From: Halolamina salifodinae
Lineage (GTDB): Archaea; Halobacteriota; Halobacteria; Halobacteriales; Haloferacaceae
Assembly (NCBI RefSeq): GCF_017874235.1
Contig: NZ_JAGGLC010000006.1
Location: forward strand, 62,001 to 126,000
DNA: 64,000 bases
Direction of reading: 5' to 3'
Shown here: one piece after another, positions 16,779 through 24,926 of the stretch
Numbering within the stretch: the first letter of the stretch is position 1
Layout of the letters: each line of letters begins with the position of its first letter
Made by a program: the position numbers and the translations under genes
Notes under the pieces: model-generated
Database searches by the model: none
What the model saw: the letters and a program-made list of their open reading frames with translations, nothing else
What the model was told of the DNA's origin: nothing

Positions 16779-17078
16779 TCAGTCCCCCCCTGGTCCATCG
16801 CCGTTCACTGCACCCAGTGCGAACTGCAACTCGTCGATGATCTCCTCGTGACGGGAGATCGCCTCCTCGAGGTACTCTTTGGTCGAACGGTGATCTGTCT
16901 CCGACCGAGACATTCTGAAAACGTGTTCCTCTAGGGCACGGGTGGTGTACGAGTCCGCCTTCAGGAGCGAGCAGGCGATCTGCCAGCTGAGCTCGGACTC
17001 CCCGGGCGGCCCCCCAGCCAGCTCCGGCCCGTGGCCATCCGCCTCGATGTCGATTTCGGGGTCACTCCGACTTTTCAT
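16779..17078 (-). CDS. hypothetical small acidic helical protein
   Basis: From ATG 17078 the protein has 99 residues; ATGs at 17090 and 17114 are also in frame. A TTTAAG element about 28-33 bp upstream favours 17078 as a leaderless start. The N terminus is acidic and Gly/Pro-rich. Residues 30-90 are predicted helical, with many charged residues (LEEAISRHEEIIDELQFAL), and a Cys lies at about residue 36. No signal peptide or membrane helix. I do not recognise the family. It lies 60 bp upstream of winged-helix gene B on the same strand and may be co-regulated. Confidence 0.55.
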   Translation of the reverse strand: MKSRSDPEIDIEADGHGPELAGGPPGESELSWQIACSLLKADSYTTRALEEHVFRMSRSETDHRSTKEYLEEAISRHEEIIDELQFALGAVNGDGPGGD

Positions 17079-17114
17079 CACATAGGACATTACTCCTATC
17101 CAACTTAAAGCCAT

Positions 17115-17415
17115 TCACTGCGTTTACATTTTTCCGGCGGCAGCTATCGCAGATATATTCAACTACGCATCGAACTCAAATACTGATAATTTAGGTGGAT
17201 AAACCCCCCCGCAAGCGAGGGGTAGGACGCTATCAGAAATCGCCGGCGGCTGATCGGTGGCGCCGATGCGCTGGAGCCGGAGGGTGGCCCCGCGGGGTCG
17301 GTCGGCGTGACGACGGTCGTCGGCGAGAGTTCGGCGACCGCACGGCGGAACTCCCCGACGCTCCGGCGCTCGATGCCGCCCAGCGAACTCGACAGGGCCG
17401 TCATCGAGAGGCTGG
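17115..17415 (+). other. intergenic region with a hairpin and no clear gene
   Basis: The first part is AT-rich (promoter side of the small acidic protein). A GC-rich hairpin, CCCCCGCAAGCGAGGGG, lies near 17204-17220. After it, no frame shows convincing codon bias on either strand. The minus frame 17159-17419 lacks any recognisable motif. Confidence 0.4.
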
Positions 17416-17748
17416 TCACTCCGACTCGTCTAACTGCTCGGCCAGCGTCACGGCGTCGGCGGCGACGGTGGTGTAGTCGACGCCGGCCTCGTCCGAGACG
17501 AGGCGGATGTGGGAGGCAAGCAGCGAGAGCGCCTGCATCCCCTCCTGCTGGGGGTCGTCGGCCTCCTGGGCGAACGTCGAGTCGACCTCGCGGCCCTCGC
17601 GGACGACGCCGACGTAGAACGCGGTGGCGTCCTCGCCGATCAGGTCGCGGGCCTCCTCGACCCGGCGGGCGAACGCTTCGTCGTCGGTCTCGCCGCCGGT
17701 GCTCTCGGCATCGGCGTTCCCGTCGTTTCCGTCGTGGTTGTCGGCCAC
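17416..17748 (-). CDS. hypothetical acidic protein paired with the Rieske gene
   Basis: The GTG at 17748 begins just after the TAA of the Rieske gene (1-bp gap), giving 110 residues. The first 30 residues are Asn/Asp/Gly-rich and probably disordered. The rest is helical, with FARRVEEARDLIGEDATAFYVGVV and a C-terminal VDYTTVAADAVTLAEQLDESE. It has no Cys, signal peptide or membrane segment. Tight coupling suggests a function with the Rieske protein, for example as an assembly or soluble partner, but no known family is recognised. A longer frame upstream to 17889 would run inside the Rieske gene and is rejected. Confidence 0.65.
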   Translation of the reverse strand: MADNHDGNDGNADAESTGGETDDEAFARRVEEARDLIGEDATAFYVGVVREGREVDSTFAQEADDPQQEGMQALSLLASHIRLVSDEAGVDYTTVAADAVTLAEQLDESE

Positions 17749-17749
17749 G

Positions 17750-18613
17750 TTACTCGGGGCGGGGGCGGGCGACAAACAGCGTTTGGACGATGCTGAACGG
17801 GTCGTACACCGACTGGTGGCAGGCACAGTAGACGCCGTCCTCGCCGCCGAACGACGCGGCGCCGGCGCTCTGCTTGTAGCCCGGCACACAGCAGAAGTGG
17901 GTACATTTGTTGAGCCACGCGATGAACCCCTGACTGGTGCTCGCGCTCAGCCAGTCGACGATGGACTGGTCGGCGTCGGTGTTCCCGTTGGCGATCTCCT
18001 CGATGATCGGGCTCCGGATCACCTGAATCGGGATGGTGTTCTCGGCGTCCTCGGAGCGCCAGCGACCGGTCGCGGGCTTGCCGAGGCCGTCCTCGCCGAT
18101 CCCGTTGCCCCAGGACTCGTAGTTCTCGAACATGCTGACGTTGAGTCGGTCCCCACCCTCGAGTTCCTCGCTCTGCCAGTCGTAGGCCGGCCCGGCGTCC
18201 GAGCGGAGGTAGTTCTCGGACTCGTAGGTGGGGACGATCCCCTCGTAGGACTCGACGCCACAGTACTGGAACCACTCGGAGGAGTAGGGGACGCCGCCCA
18301 TCTCCGTCTCGGCGACTTCGATGGTTCGGCCACCCTGTTCGACCTCCTGGACCTCGGGCCAGACGCCCTTGAGGTAGCCTTCGTCGTCGATCTCGATGGG
18401 AATCTGGGGCATCCCACGCGGGGCGGGACCCGCGGTGTTCTCGATGGCCATCGCCTCCGTCGACCCGCCACCCTCACCGGGTGAGGTAGTCGCGGAGTTG
18501 ATGCCGACCGCGCTGGTCATCCCGACGGCCGCCAGCCCCGAGCCGCCGACGACGCCCTTCACGAACCGCCGCCGCCCGGATTCGGCGGGATACTTGTCCT
18601 CGTCTGCGCTCAT
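17750..18613 (-). CDS. Rieske [2Fe-2S] protein with Tat signal
   Basis: A 287-residue exported electron-transfer protein. The N terminus has a twin-arginine signal (SGRRRFVKGVVGGSG then a short hydrophobic stretch). The cluster ligands appear as CTHFCC near residue 245 and CACHQS near residue 270, matching CxHxxC and CxxCH of Rieske domains. A long insertion (residues 60-220) precedes the cluster domain, typical of haloarchaeal versions. No cytochrome b gene lies next to it in this window, so its complex must be encoded elsewhere or differ from classical bc1. It is followed by a coupled small acidic gene. Confidence 0.88.
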   Translation of the reverse strand: MSADEDKYPAESGRRRFVKGVVGGSGLAAVGMTSAVGINSATTSPGEGGGSTEAMAIENTAGPAPRGMPQIPIEIDDEGYLKGVWPEVQEVEQGGRTIEVAETEMGGVPYSSEWFQYCGVESYEGIVPTYESENYLRSDAGPAYDWQSEELEGGDRLNVSMFENYESWGNGIGEDGLGKPATGRWRSEDAENTIPIQVIRSPIIEEIANGNTDADQSIVDWLSASTSQGFIAWLNKCTHFCCVPGYKQSAGAASFGGEDGVYCACHQSVYDPFSIVQTLFVARPRPE

Positions 18614-18668
18614 GGCCAGTAGGTCGGGACCGCGTTCTCAAAAGCATGGCGAAGCACACGGGACTCGC

Positions 18669-18989
18669 CTACTCCGGAGGTCGTCGACGGTGGTCGATCA
18701 GCACCGTCCCCGCGCGGACGACGACGTACAGCGCCGTCGTCGCCAGCGCGAGGGCGCCGACGACGAGCCAGAGCTGCTCGACGTTCTGCGCGACCTCGCT
18801 GAGCAGTCGGACGGCGGGTTCGAACAGTCCTCCTCCGACGCTTAGCAGGCTTCCCAGCGCACCGATCACCCCGGCCGCGACCAGCGCGAACGCGATCCAG
18901 AAGGCGGCGATGGCTACGATGACGAGACACTCTTCGAGCACCCACCGAACCCGGTCGGGGAGCGCGTCCGGCGGCGGGGACTGAACCAT
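18669..18989 (-). CDS. small membrane protein with two helices
   Basis: The ATG at 18989 gives MVQSPPPDALPDRVRWVLEE and 106 residues. Two hydrophobic segments (about residues 20-45 and 65-90) are joined by a polar stretch with LFEPAVRLLSEVAQNVEQ, and a basic tail ends RRRPPE. It sits just upstream of the Rieske gene on the same strand (55 bp) and divergent from the deacylase gene. Longer versions to 19136 overlap the divergent gene and are rejected. Function unknown; a role with the Rieske complex is possible. Confidence 0.6.
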   Translation of the reverse strand: MVQSPPPDALPDRVRWVLEECLVIVAIAAFWIAFALVAAGVIGALGSLLSVGGGLFEPAVRLLSEVAQNVEQLWLVVGALALATTALYVVVRAGTVLIDHRRRPPE

Positions 18990-19020
18990 ACACTTGCGTA
19001 TCACATATGGCGGGAAAAAA

Positions 19021-20028
19021 ATGTCGGCCGGTGCTACAAAGGCCCCCGGGCCCCTCGCCTCGGCCATGCACGACGCAGAGCGAATCACGCTCGCCAGACT
19101 CCCCTCGGGCGTCGAACTGGAGACAACGATCCACACCTACGGCGACGGCGGCGGGCCGACGGTGTACGTACAGGCGGCCCAGCACGGCCGCGAGATCAAC
19201 GGAACCGAACTGCTGCGGCGGCTCCACGGCGAACTGCTCGCCAGGCAGGACGACTTTTCGGGCACGCTCGTCGCCGTCCCCGTCGCCGACCCAATCACGT
19301 TCGACCGGGTCTCCTACACCGCACCGGAGGCACTGGATTCCGTCAACGCCAACATGAACCGCTGCTGGCCCGGCGACGAGGACGGGACCCTCCACGAGCG
19401 CATGGCGGCACGGCTCTGGGAGTACGCCGGCGAGGCCGACGCCATCGTCGACCTCCACACCGGCGGGAAGGCGATGCTGAGCCACACCGTCTACCTGAAA
19501 GGCGACGCCGAGTGTCGCGCGCTCGCGGAGGCGTTCGACCACGACCTCCTGCTGGCGGAGGCGGCGGGCGAGGACGCCGACGCCGAGTGGGCCGACCGCG
19601 GCTTCGGCGGGAAACTCCGCGTCGCGGCGACCCAGGCGGGAATCCCGACCATCACGCCCGAACTCGCGCACAACACCGAACTCGTGGAGGACGCCATCGA
19701 CGCCGGCGTCGCGGGGATGCTGGAGGTGCTCCGCCACCTCGACATGCTGCCCGGCGAGACGGCGCCGACGAACGCCACCATCGCGCGGAACCACCTCGGC
19801 CGGGTGAAAGCCGCCGACTCGGGGCTGTTCCACATCGACGGCGACGTGGAACTCGGGGACTACGTCGAACCCGGCGACCACGTCGGGGCGGTGTACGACC
19901 CGACGACCTACGGGGTGCTGCAGGAGGTGACGGTGGACCGTGAGGGTATCGTCTACTCGCTGGAACAGGAGGCGACGGTGACCGCCGGGGCGACGCTGGT
20001 CGGGGTCGCCCTGTTGCTGGAGGAGTAG
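19021..20028 (+). CDS. succinylglutamate desuccinylase/aspartoacylase family zinc deacylase
   Basis: A zinc-dependent carboxypeptidase-fold enzyme that removes acyl groups from amino acids or related amides. The metal motif HGREINGTE (His and Glu ligands) lies about 60 residues in, and the third ligand is in the VDLHTGG motif near the middle. A C-terminal beta-sandwich with a GDYVEPGD lipoyl-like turn is typical for AstE/AspA proteins. I chose ATG 19021, which follows an A-rich leader with a TATCACAT element about 26 bp upstream. ATG 19066 (MHDAERITLARL) would remove a low-information N terminus and is equally possible. Substrate unknown. Confidence 0.8.
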   Translation: MSAGATKAPGPLASAMHDAERITLARLPSGVELETTIHTYGDGGGPTVYVQAAQHGREINGTELLRRLHGELLARQDDFSGTLVAVPVADPITFDRVSYTAPEALDSVNANMNRCWPGDEDGTLHERMAARLWEYAGEADAIVDLHTGGKAMLSHTVYLKGDAECRALAEAFDHDLLLAEAAGEDADAEWADRGFGGKLRVAATQAGIPTITPELAHNTELVEDAIDAGVAGMLEVLRHLDMLPGETAPTNATIARNHLGRVKAADSGLFHIDGDVELGDYVEPGDHVGAVYDPTTYGVLQEVTVDREGIVYSLEQEATVTAGATLVGVALLLEE

Positions 20029-20072
20029 CCGACCGAAACCGACTTCCGGGATAGCGGGGAAGCCTCGGGTAC

Positions 20073-20157
20073 GCGAGGGTGGCCGAGTCAGGACAAAGGC
20101 GGCGGGCTTAAGACCCGCTCCCGTAGGGGTCCGTGGGTTCGAATCCCTCCCCTCGCA
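20073..20157 (+). tRNA. tRNA-Leu (anticodon TAA)
   Basis: The acceptor stem GCGAGGG pairs with CCCTCGC. The anticodon loop CTTAAGA sits on a GCGGG/CCCGC stem and gives TAA. A long variable arm (CTCCCGTAGGGGT) marks it as class II, and the T arm contains GGGTTCGAATCCC. No intron is present, and CCA is not encoded. A second copy of the T arm and acceptor 3' strand lies about 140 bp downstream. Confidence 0.96.
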
Positions 20158-20196
20158 TACCGCCTCGAACGCCAGTGAGAGGCGTGTATGCGTCTC

Positions 20197-20322
20197 GGAG
20201 GGTTCGAAGCAGGGAGCGGGAGGTGAGCGAGCAAGGCGGGACCGGAGGTCCCGCTGGCAGCCGACGGCTGCGGCCGTCGGCGACGAAGCGAGTTCGCGTG
20301 GTTCGAATCCCGCCCCTCGCGA
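20197..20322 (+). repeat. post-tRNA element: inverted and direct copies of the tRNA-Leu 3' end
   Basis: Downstream of tRNA-Leu, GGAGGGTTCGAAGCAGGGAG (20197) resembles an inverted T-arm. After a stretch with the palindrome GCGGGACC-GGA-GGTCCCGC (20236-20254) comes a direct copy of the tRNA 3' end, GTGGTTCGAATCC then CGCCCCTCGC (20298-20320). The same organisation follows tRNA-Lys at 60519-60583. It could be a relic attachment site or a conserved tRNA-processing or terminator element. Confidence 0.65.
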
Positions 20323-20399
20323 TTCTCTGTTCGGCGTGCGGACTCGCTCGAGTCCTTTCGATCTGCGCTGTGGTGAAACAGTCAAAAATCTCGGATCAC

Positions 20400-20618
20400 T
20401 CAGCGACCGCGCTGCTCTTCTTCGAGTTCCCGAGCCCGCTCGTTGATCTCGGCGAGTTCCCGGAGCCGTTCGTCCTCGGAGCCGCCGTGGCCGATTCGGA
20501 CAGACAGGTCCATCGGCGACGGGACGAAGCGCCCCTCGTCCTCCTCGTCAGCTTCGGGTTCCGCTTCCTCGCCACCCCTGAACAGAGCGAGGAACAGTTC
20601 CCAGACACTGCGGGCCAT
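20400..20618 (-). CDS. small conserved acidic protein
   Basis: A 72-residue frame with a hydrophobic N-terminal segment (MARSVWELFLALFRGG). A very acidic linker follows, then EGRFVPSPMDLSVRIGHGG and a charged helix rich in Glu/Arg. The block FVPSPxDLSVRxGHGG looks conserved and is not a low-complexity accident. The ATG at 20618 is preferred over the overlapping alternative frame, which is Ser/Arg-rich and looks like a shadow. Function unknown; it may be membrane-associated through the N-terminal helix. Confidence 0.6.
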   Translation of the reverse strand: MARSVWELFLALFRGGEEAEPEADEEDEGRFVPSPMDLSVRIGHGGSEDERLRELAEINERARELEEEQRGR

Positions 20619-20792
20619 ACGGTACTCTACGAGCCGAAGGTTGGTAAGCGTTAACGTGGATTTCTCCGCGGGACCGACTATCCGGTAGTCTCACCGGCCC
20701 GAGTCACTGGCTCTCGGAATCATCGACGACCCCACACCGCCTGTATCGACGCCACAAAGCCTTTCATCGACGCCTAATTATATCTCATTACC

Positions 20793-20981
20793 ATGCTACC
20801 GTCGTCGACGCCGGCCCGCGCCGACCTCCATCTCCTCTTCATCGCGGTCGCCCTCGCGGCCGGGTTCGGGTGGGGGCTGGCGTCGCCGCTGTCGCTCGGT
20901 GCCGGCGGCGCCGCCGGGTCGGTCGTCGCGAGCCTCGCCGTCGTCGATGGCGTCGTACTCAACCCCCCGACGGAGAACTGA
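20793..20981 (+). CDS. small hypothetical membrane protein
   Basis: A 62-residue frame with two hydrophobic Ala/Gly/Val-rich segments (residues 12-32 and 36-56). An AT-rich TTATAT element lies 10-16 bp upstream of the ATG, closer than usual for a leaderless TATA box, so transcription may start elsewhere. It has no recognised family. The 3' end is followed directly by short tandem repeats at 20980-21036. Moderate support from hydrophobic pattern and lack of competing genes. Confidence 0.45.
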   Translation: MLPSSTPARADLHLLFIAVALAAGFGWGLASPLSLGAGGAAGSVVASLAVVDGVVLNPPTEN

Positions 20982-21085
20982 GCCGTCGCTGATCGAGTGA
21001 GCCGTCACTGACGAACGAAGCCGTCACTGATCGAGTAGCGCTCAGCGAAAACGGGCCGCGCCGCCGCGAAAAAGCGCGGCGGCAC
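20980..21085 (+). repeat. short tandem repeats and a GC hairpin
   Basis: Three imperfect 18-20-bp units of the form GAGCCGTCACTGATCGAGT lie at 20980-21036, beginning within the stop of the preceding small gene. About 25 bp farther on, a GC-rich inverted repeat built on GCCGCCGCG and CGCGGCGGC (around 21061-21085) encloses an AAAAAG loop and could act in transcription termination. The rest of the gap to 21211 shows no gene. Confidence 0.6.
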
Positions 21086-21211
21086 GAGCCCGGTTGGTCC
21101 CCGCTGACGCTTCGGCCCTCCAAAGCGAAGCGTCAACTGAACCATGTGGGTGGAACAACTTAAACCTACTCGCTCCGGGTTTTCTTCGAGCGAACCCAAG
21201 TCGCGCCGACT

Positions 21212-22570
21212 CTACTGCCGGGCCGGGTGGTGCTCGGGCAGGCGCTGCTGGCCCTCGCCGTAGAGGCGCTCACGGAGGGTGTCGCCCGCGTACTCAGTTC
21301 GGAACAGATCCCGGTCCTGTAGCTCCGGCACCACCTGATCCACGAAGTCGTCGAGGCTGCCCGTGCGGACCGCCTCTTTCACGTTGAAGCCGTCGACGCC
21401 GACCTCCTCGTGCCAGTAGACCAGTTCGTCGGCGACCTGTTCGGGCGTGCCGACGACGATTGGGGAGGTAGAGCCGAGACCGGAGAACTCCGCCACCTCG
21501 CGCACCGTCCACTCCCGGTCCGGGTCGGCCTGCGTGAACGCGTTCATCGTCCCCTGGATCGCCTGGGTCTCGATGTGCTCGACCTTCTGGTCCGGATCGA
21601 GTTCGGAGAGATCCATGTCGAGAAAGCCCGAGAGGAGCGCGAGCGTCGCCTCGACGTCGATGGACTCCTTTAGCGCCTCGTACTTCGCCTCCGCTTCCGC
21701 CTCCGTCGGCGCGACGATGGGGACGATGCCGATGAAGAACGAAATCGAGTCCTCGTCGCGGCCGGCGTCGGCGGCCCGCTGCTTCACGTCCGCCATGTAC
21801 TCCCGGACCCCCTCCTCGGTGGGCTGGGAGCAGAACACCGCCTCGGCGTTGGCGGCGGCAAAGTCCCGGCCGTACTCCGAGGAGCCGGCTTGATAGATCA
21901 CGGGCGTGCGCTGGGGCGACGGCTCGGAGCCGTGCGGGCCGGGGACGTCGAAGAACTCGCCTTCGTGGTCGATGCTGTGGACCTTCTCCGGGTCGGTGTA
22001 GCGGCCGGCGTCGGCGTCCCGCAGCACGGCGTCGTCCTCCCAGGAGTCCTCCCAGAGCGCGTAGCAGACCTCGAGGAACTCCGCGGCGCGCTCGTAGCGG
22101 GTTTCCTTCTCCATGCGTTCGTCGAGGCCGAGGTTGTCGGCAGCGGACTCGAGGTAGGAGGTGACGACGTTGAACGCCACCCGGCCGTCGGTGAGGTGGT
22201 CGAGCGTGGAGAACTCCCGGGCGAGCTGGTAGGGGTGGTTGTAGGTGGTCGACTTCGTCACCGCGAAGCCGAGGTCCTCGGTGGCTTCGGCCATCGCCGG
22301 CACGACCAGCGCGGGATCGTTCGAAGGTGTCTGGACGGCCTTCTCGATAGCCGTCTCGCGGTCGCCGCCGTAGACGTCGTAGATGCCGCGCACGTCGGCG
22401 AAGAACACGCCGTCGAACTTGCCGCGTTCGGCCGTGCGGGCCACGTCGGTCCAGTACTCGCGGTCGGTGTACTCCGCCGACCGGTCGCCGTCCCGGCGCC
22501 ACGTTCCGGGCGAGACGTGCTCGACGGAGTTCATCGTGAAGAGATTGAGGTGCAGATGCTCGTCGCTCAT
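21212..22570 (-). CDS. LLM-class flavin-dependent monooxygenase (NtaA/SnaA/DszA type)
   Basis: A 452-residue TIM-barrel oxidoreductase of the nitrilotriacetate/alkanesulfonate monooxygenase group, which uses FMNH2 supplied by a separate reductase. The N terminus (LHLNLFTMNSVEH) and the motifs FFADVRGIYDVYGG, KSTTYNHPYQLAREFSTLDH, DGRVAFNVVTS and YQAGSSEYGRDFAA are all typical. A C-terminal ISxxGFNVK-type segment (VGVDGFNVKEAV) completes the barrel. The natural substrate may be a sulfonate, aminocarboxylate or heterocycle. The gene is alone, with the dispersed element copy 3 upstream. Confidence 0.9.
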   Translation of the reverse strand: MSDEHLHLNLFTMNSVEHVSPGTWRRDGDRSAEYTDREYWTDVARTAERGKFDGVFFADVRGIYDVYGGDRETAIEKAVQTPSNDPALVVPAMAEATEDLGFAVTKSTTYNHPYQLAREFSTLDHLTDGRVAFNVVTSYLESAADNLGLDERMEKETRYERAAEFLEVCYALWEDSWEDDAVLRDADAGRYTDPEKVHSIDHEGEFFDVPGPHGSEPSPQRTPVIYQAGSSEYGRDFAAANAEAVFCSQPTEEGVREYMADVKQRAADAGRDEDSISFFIGIVPIVAPTEAEAEAKYEALKESIDVEATLALLSGFLDMDLSELDPDQKVEHIETQAIQGTMNAFTQADPDREWTVREVAEFSGLGSTSPIVVGTPEQVADELVYWHEEVGVDGFNVKEAVRTGSLDDFVDQVVPELQDRDLFRTEYAGDTLRERLYGEGQQRLPEHHPARQ

Positions 22571-22669
22571 CTTGGTTGTTGGTTGGGGGCTGCGGGTTAG
22601 GAACTACCGGGTGCCGGCGAAACGGTGGGGTTTCGAGGTTATTCGGATTCGTTTGTTTTTGGATCGATG

Positions 22670-22990
22670 TTGGTGGCGTCGACGACAACCGCGACAGCAA
22701 CAGCATCTCGTTCGTTGGCAAATTGTGACCGCATGGCGCCGGGGATGAACCCCGGCACAGCGCCGAGTCCCCACCCCTCCCCCCGCGCTCGCCGACTGCT
22801 GGCGAGCGCGAGGCGTCCACCGCAACCGTACCGCGGCGGCGCGAAGCGCTCGCGCCTCTGTGCGCGAGGCGAGCGCGAGGGATGAGCGAGGGTTAAGCCC
22901 GAGCGAGTCGGTTGGGGAGGCTGTGGCCGCGGTGCAGTAGCTGTGCGGTCACAAGTAGTCAAGGGAATTCCGCGGTGCCGTTCGCGGGGC
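22670..22990 (+). repeat. dispersed intergenic element, copy 3
   Basis: The right end at 22946-22976 (CGGTCACAAGTAGTCAAGGG then AATTCCGCGGT) is nearly identical to that of copy 2. The left end TTGGCAAATTGTGACCGCA is its partial inverse. Internal blocks GAGGCGTCCACCGC, GCGGCGCGAA, GCGCGAGGGATGAGCG and GTTGGGGAGGCTGTGG occur in the same order as in copies 1 and 2. The internal palindromes differ: GCCGGGG-ATGAA-CCCCGGC near 22738-22756 replaces the CAGAAATC pair. It fills most of the gap between the monooxygenase and ATP-grasp genes and has no evident coding potential. Confidence 0.82.
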
Positions 22991-23032
22991 TGGTCCAGAC
23001 CCGAAAAACGACCGCTAACCCACCAAACGCGC

Positions 23033-24253
23033 CTAACAGGAACAGTAGTAGTCCCGATCCGTGAACTCCGTATCGATCAACTGCGCGGTCGGCACGGGAT
23101 CGCTCGGGCGATACACACCCGTCGTCAGAGTCCCCTCCGTCTCGAACGCGCCCGAAACCAGCGACGCCCAATCACCCGTATCCAGCACGTCCCAGAACGT
23201 CTCCTCGCCCGCCAGCAGCGTCAGGTAGTCACGCAGGTACACCCAGCGCCCGTCGCCGATTTCGCCGGCCTTGAACGCCTCGCCGGTGGCGTCGGCGTAC
23301 GCCGCGTACGGCAGGTCCGCACCCACCGAAACCGGGAGCGAGACCCACTTCCAGGGCCGCGTGTTGATGTCCAGTAGCACGTACTCCTCGCGGTCCGCGT
23401 CGTAGACGAACTCCGACTCGCTGATGCCGTAGTAGCCGGCGTCCTCGATCACCGAGAGCGCGCGGGCCTCGATCTCGGGCGCGTCGACGGTTTCGACCAG
23501 ACACGAGGTGCCGAACTCCAGCGGGAACCGCACGGCGGCGTTTCCGACGACGGCGATTGGGTCGCCCGCCTCGGGCACGTAGGAGGCCAGCGAACGGTCC
23601 TTCCCCGTCGCGATGTTCACCTTCTCCTGCAGCATCACCTCGACGCCGGCCGCGGCGGCGGCGTCGAGCACGTCGTGCAGTTCCTCGCCGTTCACGACTT
23701 CGACGACGTTGCTCCCGATAGCCTCCTCGCCCTCGCGCTTGCGTGCGGGCTTGACCACCAGCGGGAAGCCGAGTTCCTCGGCGGCCGCGTCGGGGTCGGT
23801 CTCGCTCGGGAAGTACGTCTCGGGGTAGGGGACGCCGAGTTCCTCGGCGCGCTTGTAGAGTCGGCTCTTGTCGAGGACGCTCACGTGGTTGCCCCACGGC
23901 AGAGTCACGTTCTCCACGCCGGCGTCGGCGAACCCGTGGACCCACTCGTCCATGCAGCCGAAGGCGACGACCTCGCCAGCCGCGTCGGCGATAGCGGCAA
24001 GGTCTTCCGCGAACCCCTGAGGATCGTCCAGTGGGTAGCGCACTCGGCCGGCGAAGTCGATGGCGTCCGAGTGGGGCGCCACGCCGTCACCCACCTGATC
24101 GATGGCGATGACGGGCACCCCGTGGGCGTCGAGCGCGCGGGCGACGCTCAGCCCCGTGATGTGTGCGTTCGCGACCACAGCGGGCGTGCGGTCGAACTCG
24201 GCGTCGGCGACGGCGTCGACGAGCGCGTCGGTGTCGAGGAACTGCTCGGCCAT
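23033..24253 (-). CDS. ATP-grasp carboxylate-amine ligase
   Basis: A 406-residue cytosolic enzyme of the ATP-grasp superfamily, which forms an acyl-phosphate and joins it to an amine. The N terminus (AVVANAHITGLSVARAL) is the pre-ATP-grasp domain. The ATP-binding lid includes FPLVVKPARKREGEEAIGSN and VMLQEKV. The metal-binding end reads YGISESEFVYDADREEYVLLDINTR in pieces, with the Glu and Asn ligands. It resembles D-aspartate-ligase and carnosine-synthase-like proteins often found beside surface-polymer genes. Substrate unknown. It stands alone. Confidence 0.83.
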   Translation of the reverse strand: MAEQFLDTDALVDAVADAEFDRTPAVVANAHITGLSVARALDAHGVPVIAIDQVGDGVAPHSDAIDFAGRVRYPLDDPQGFAEDLAAIADAAGEVVAFGCMDEWVHGFADAGVENVTLPWGNHVSVLDKSRLYKRAEELGVPYPETYFPSETDPDAAAEELGFPLVVKPARKREGEEAIGSNVVEVVNGEELHDVLDAAAAAGVEVMLQEKVNIATGKDRSLASYVPEAGDPIAVVGNAAVRFPLEFGTSCLVETVDAPEIEARALSVIEDAGYYGISESEFVYDADREEYVLLDINTRPWKWVSLPVSVGADLPYAAYADATGEAFKAGEIGDGRWVYLRDYLTLLAGEETFWDVLDTGDWASLVSGAFETEGTLTTGVYRPSDPVPTAQLIDTEFTDRDYYCSC

Positions 24254-24401
24254 ACCCGTCCTACGGGGTGGGTGGGGAAAAGCCCCTCAAAACCGGCAGT
24301 CACGCGGTCGTACCGCCGTCAGTCCTGTTCCTCCCGCTCCCGCCCAACCGGGATTCCTCGCGGAAGGACGCGCTTATTCGCCTCGCGCGCCTGGTTCGGG
24401 T

Positions 24402-24917
24402 ATGAGCGAGCTCCCCGATAGAGCCCTGCGGGCGTTCCGCGACCACGACGCGTTCGAGGCTGAGGACGGCCGATACGTCGCGACTGCCACCCCCTTCGAG
24501 GGTGTCGTCGACGCCGAGGCCGCCGAGGGCGGCCGGATCGAGTTCGCCGTCACGGTTCGCGTGCCGATGCTCGACGACGTGACCGAGGACGACGTGGCAC
24601 CCATCGTCGAGGACGGCTGGTACGAGACCCTCGAACGCCGACTCGGCAGCATCGGTGGCGGCATCCTCGCGGGCGACGAGCGCCCCGACCCGTCCGTCGA
24701 ATCGACCACCCACGACGGCGCGCGCGTCGCCGAGGCGACGCTGACGTTCGAGGACATCGACCCCCGGCGCGGCGTCAACGATGCAGCGGCAATCGTCGAC
24801 TTCGTCGAGGGGACGTACGTCCAGGGCGTGATTCCGGGCTACGAGTACACCGATCCCGTGGCGGGGATTCTGGCAGAAGCGCGGCGGGCGGCCGGCAGCG
24901 ACGGGATCGAACAGTAA
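24402..24917 (+). CDS. conserved haloarchaeal protein (DUF5813-like)
   Basis: The ATG at 24402 gives 171 residues. The protein is soluble, acidic and alpha/beta, with a central strand set (IEFAVTVRVPMLDDV), a helix (IVEDGWYETLERRLGSI), and a C-terminal VIPGYEYTDPVAGIL. Earlier in-frame codons upstream overlap the divergent ligase promoter and lack the acidic bias, so they were rejected. The layout matches the uncharacterised haloarchaeal DUF5813 family as I recall it. It is followed by 35-bp tandem repeats. Confidence 0.75.
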   Translation: MSELPDRALRAFRDHDAFEAEDGRYVATATPFEGVVDAEAAEGGRIEFAVTVRVPMLDDVTEDDVAPIVEDGWYETLERRLGSIGGGILAGDERPDPSVESTTHDGARVAEATLTFEDIDPRRGVNDAAAIVDFVEGTYVQGVIPGYEYTDPVAGILAEARRAAGSDGIEQ

Positions 24918-24926
24918 GCAACGCGG

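Noticed and set aside
17195-17420. IS200/IS605-type transposase relic near a GC hairpin
   Set aside because: A hairpin resembling those beside such elements is present, but neither strand shows transposase motifs.
18610-20385. A 591-codon minus-strand frame across the deacylase gene and tRNA-Leu
   Set aside because: It covers a tRNA and a well-supported plus-strand enzyme; composition is that of an antisense shadow.
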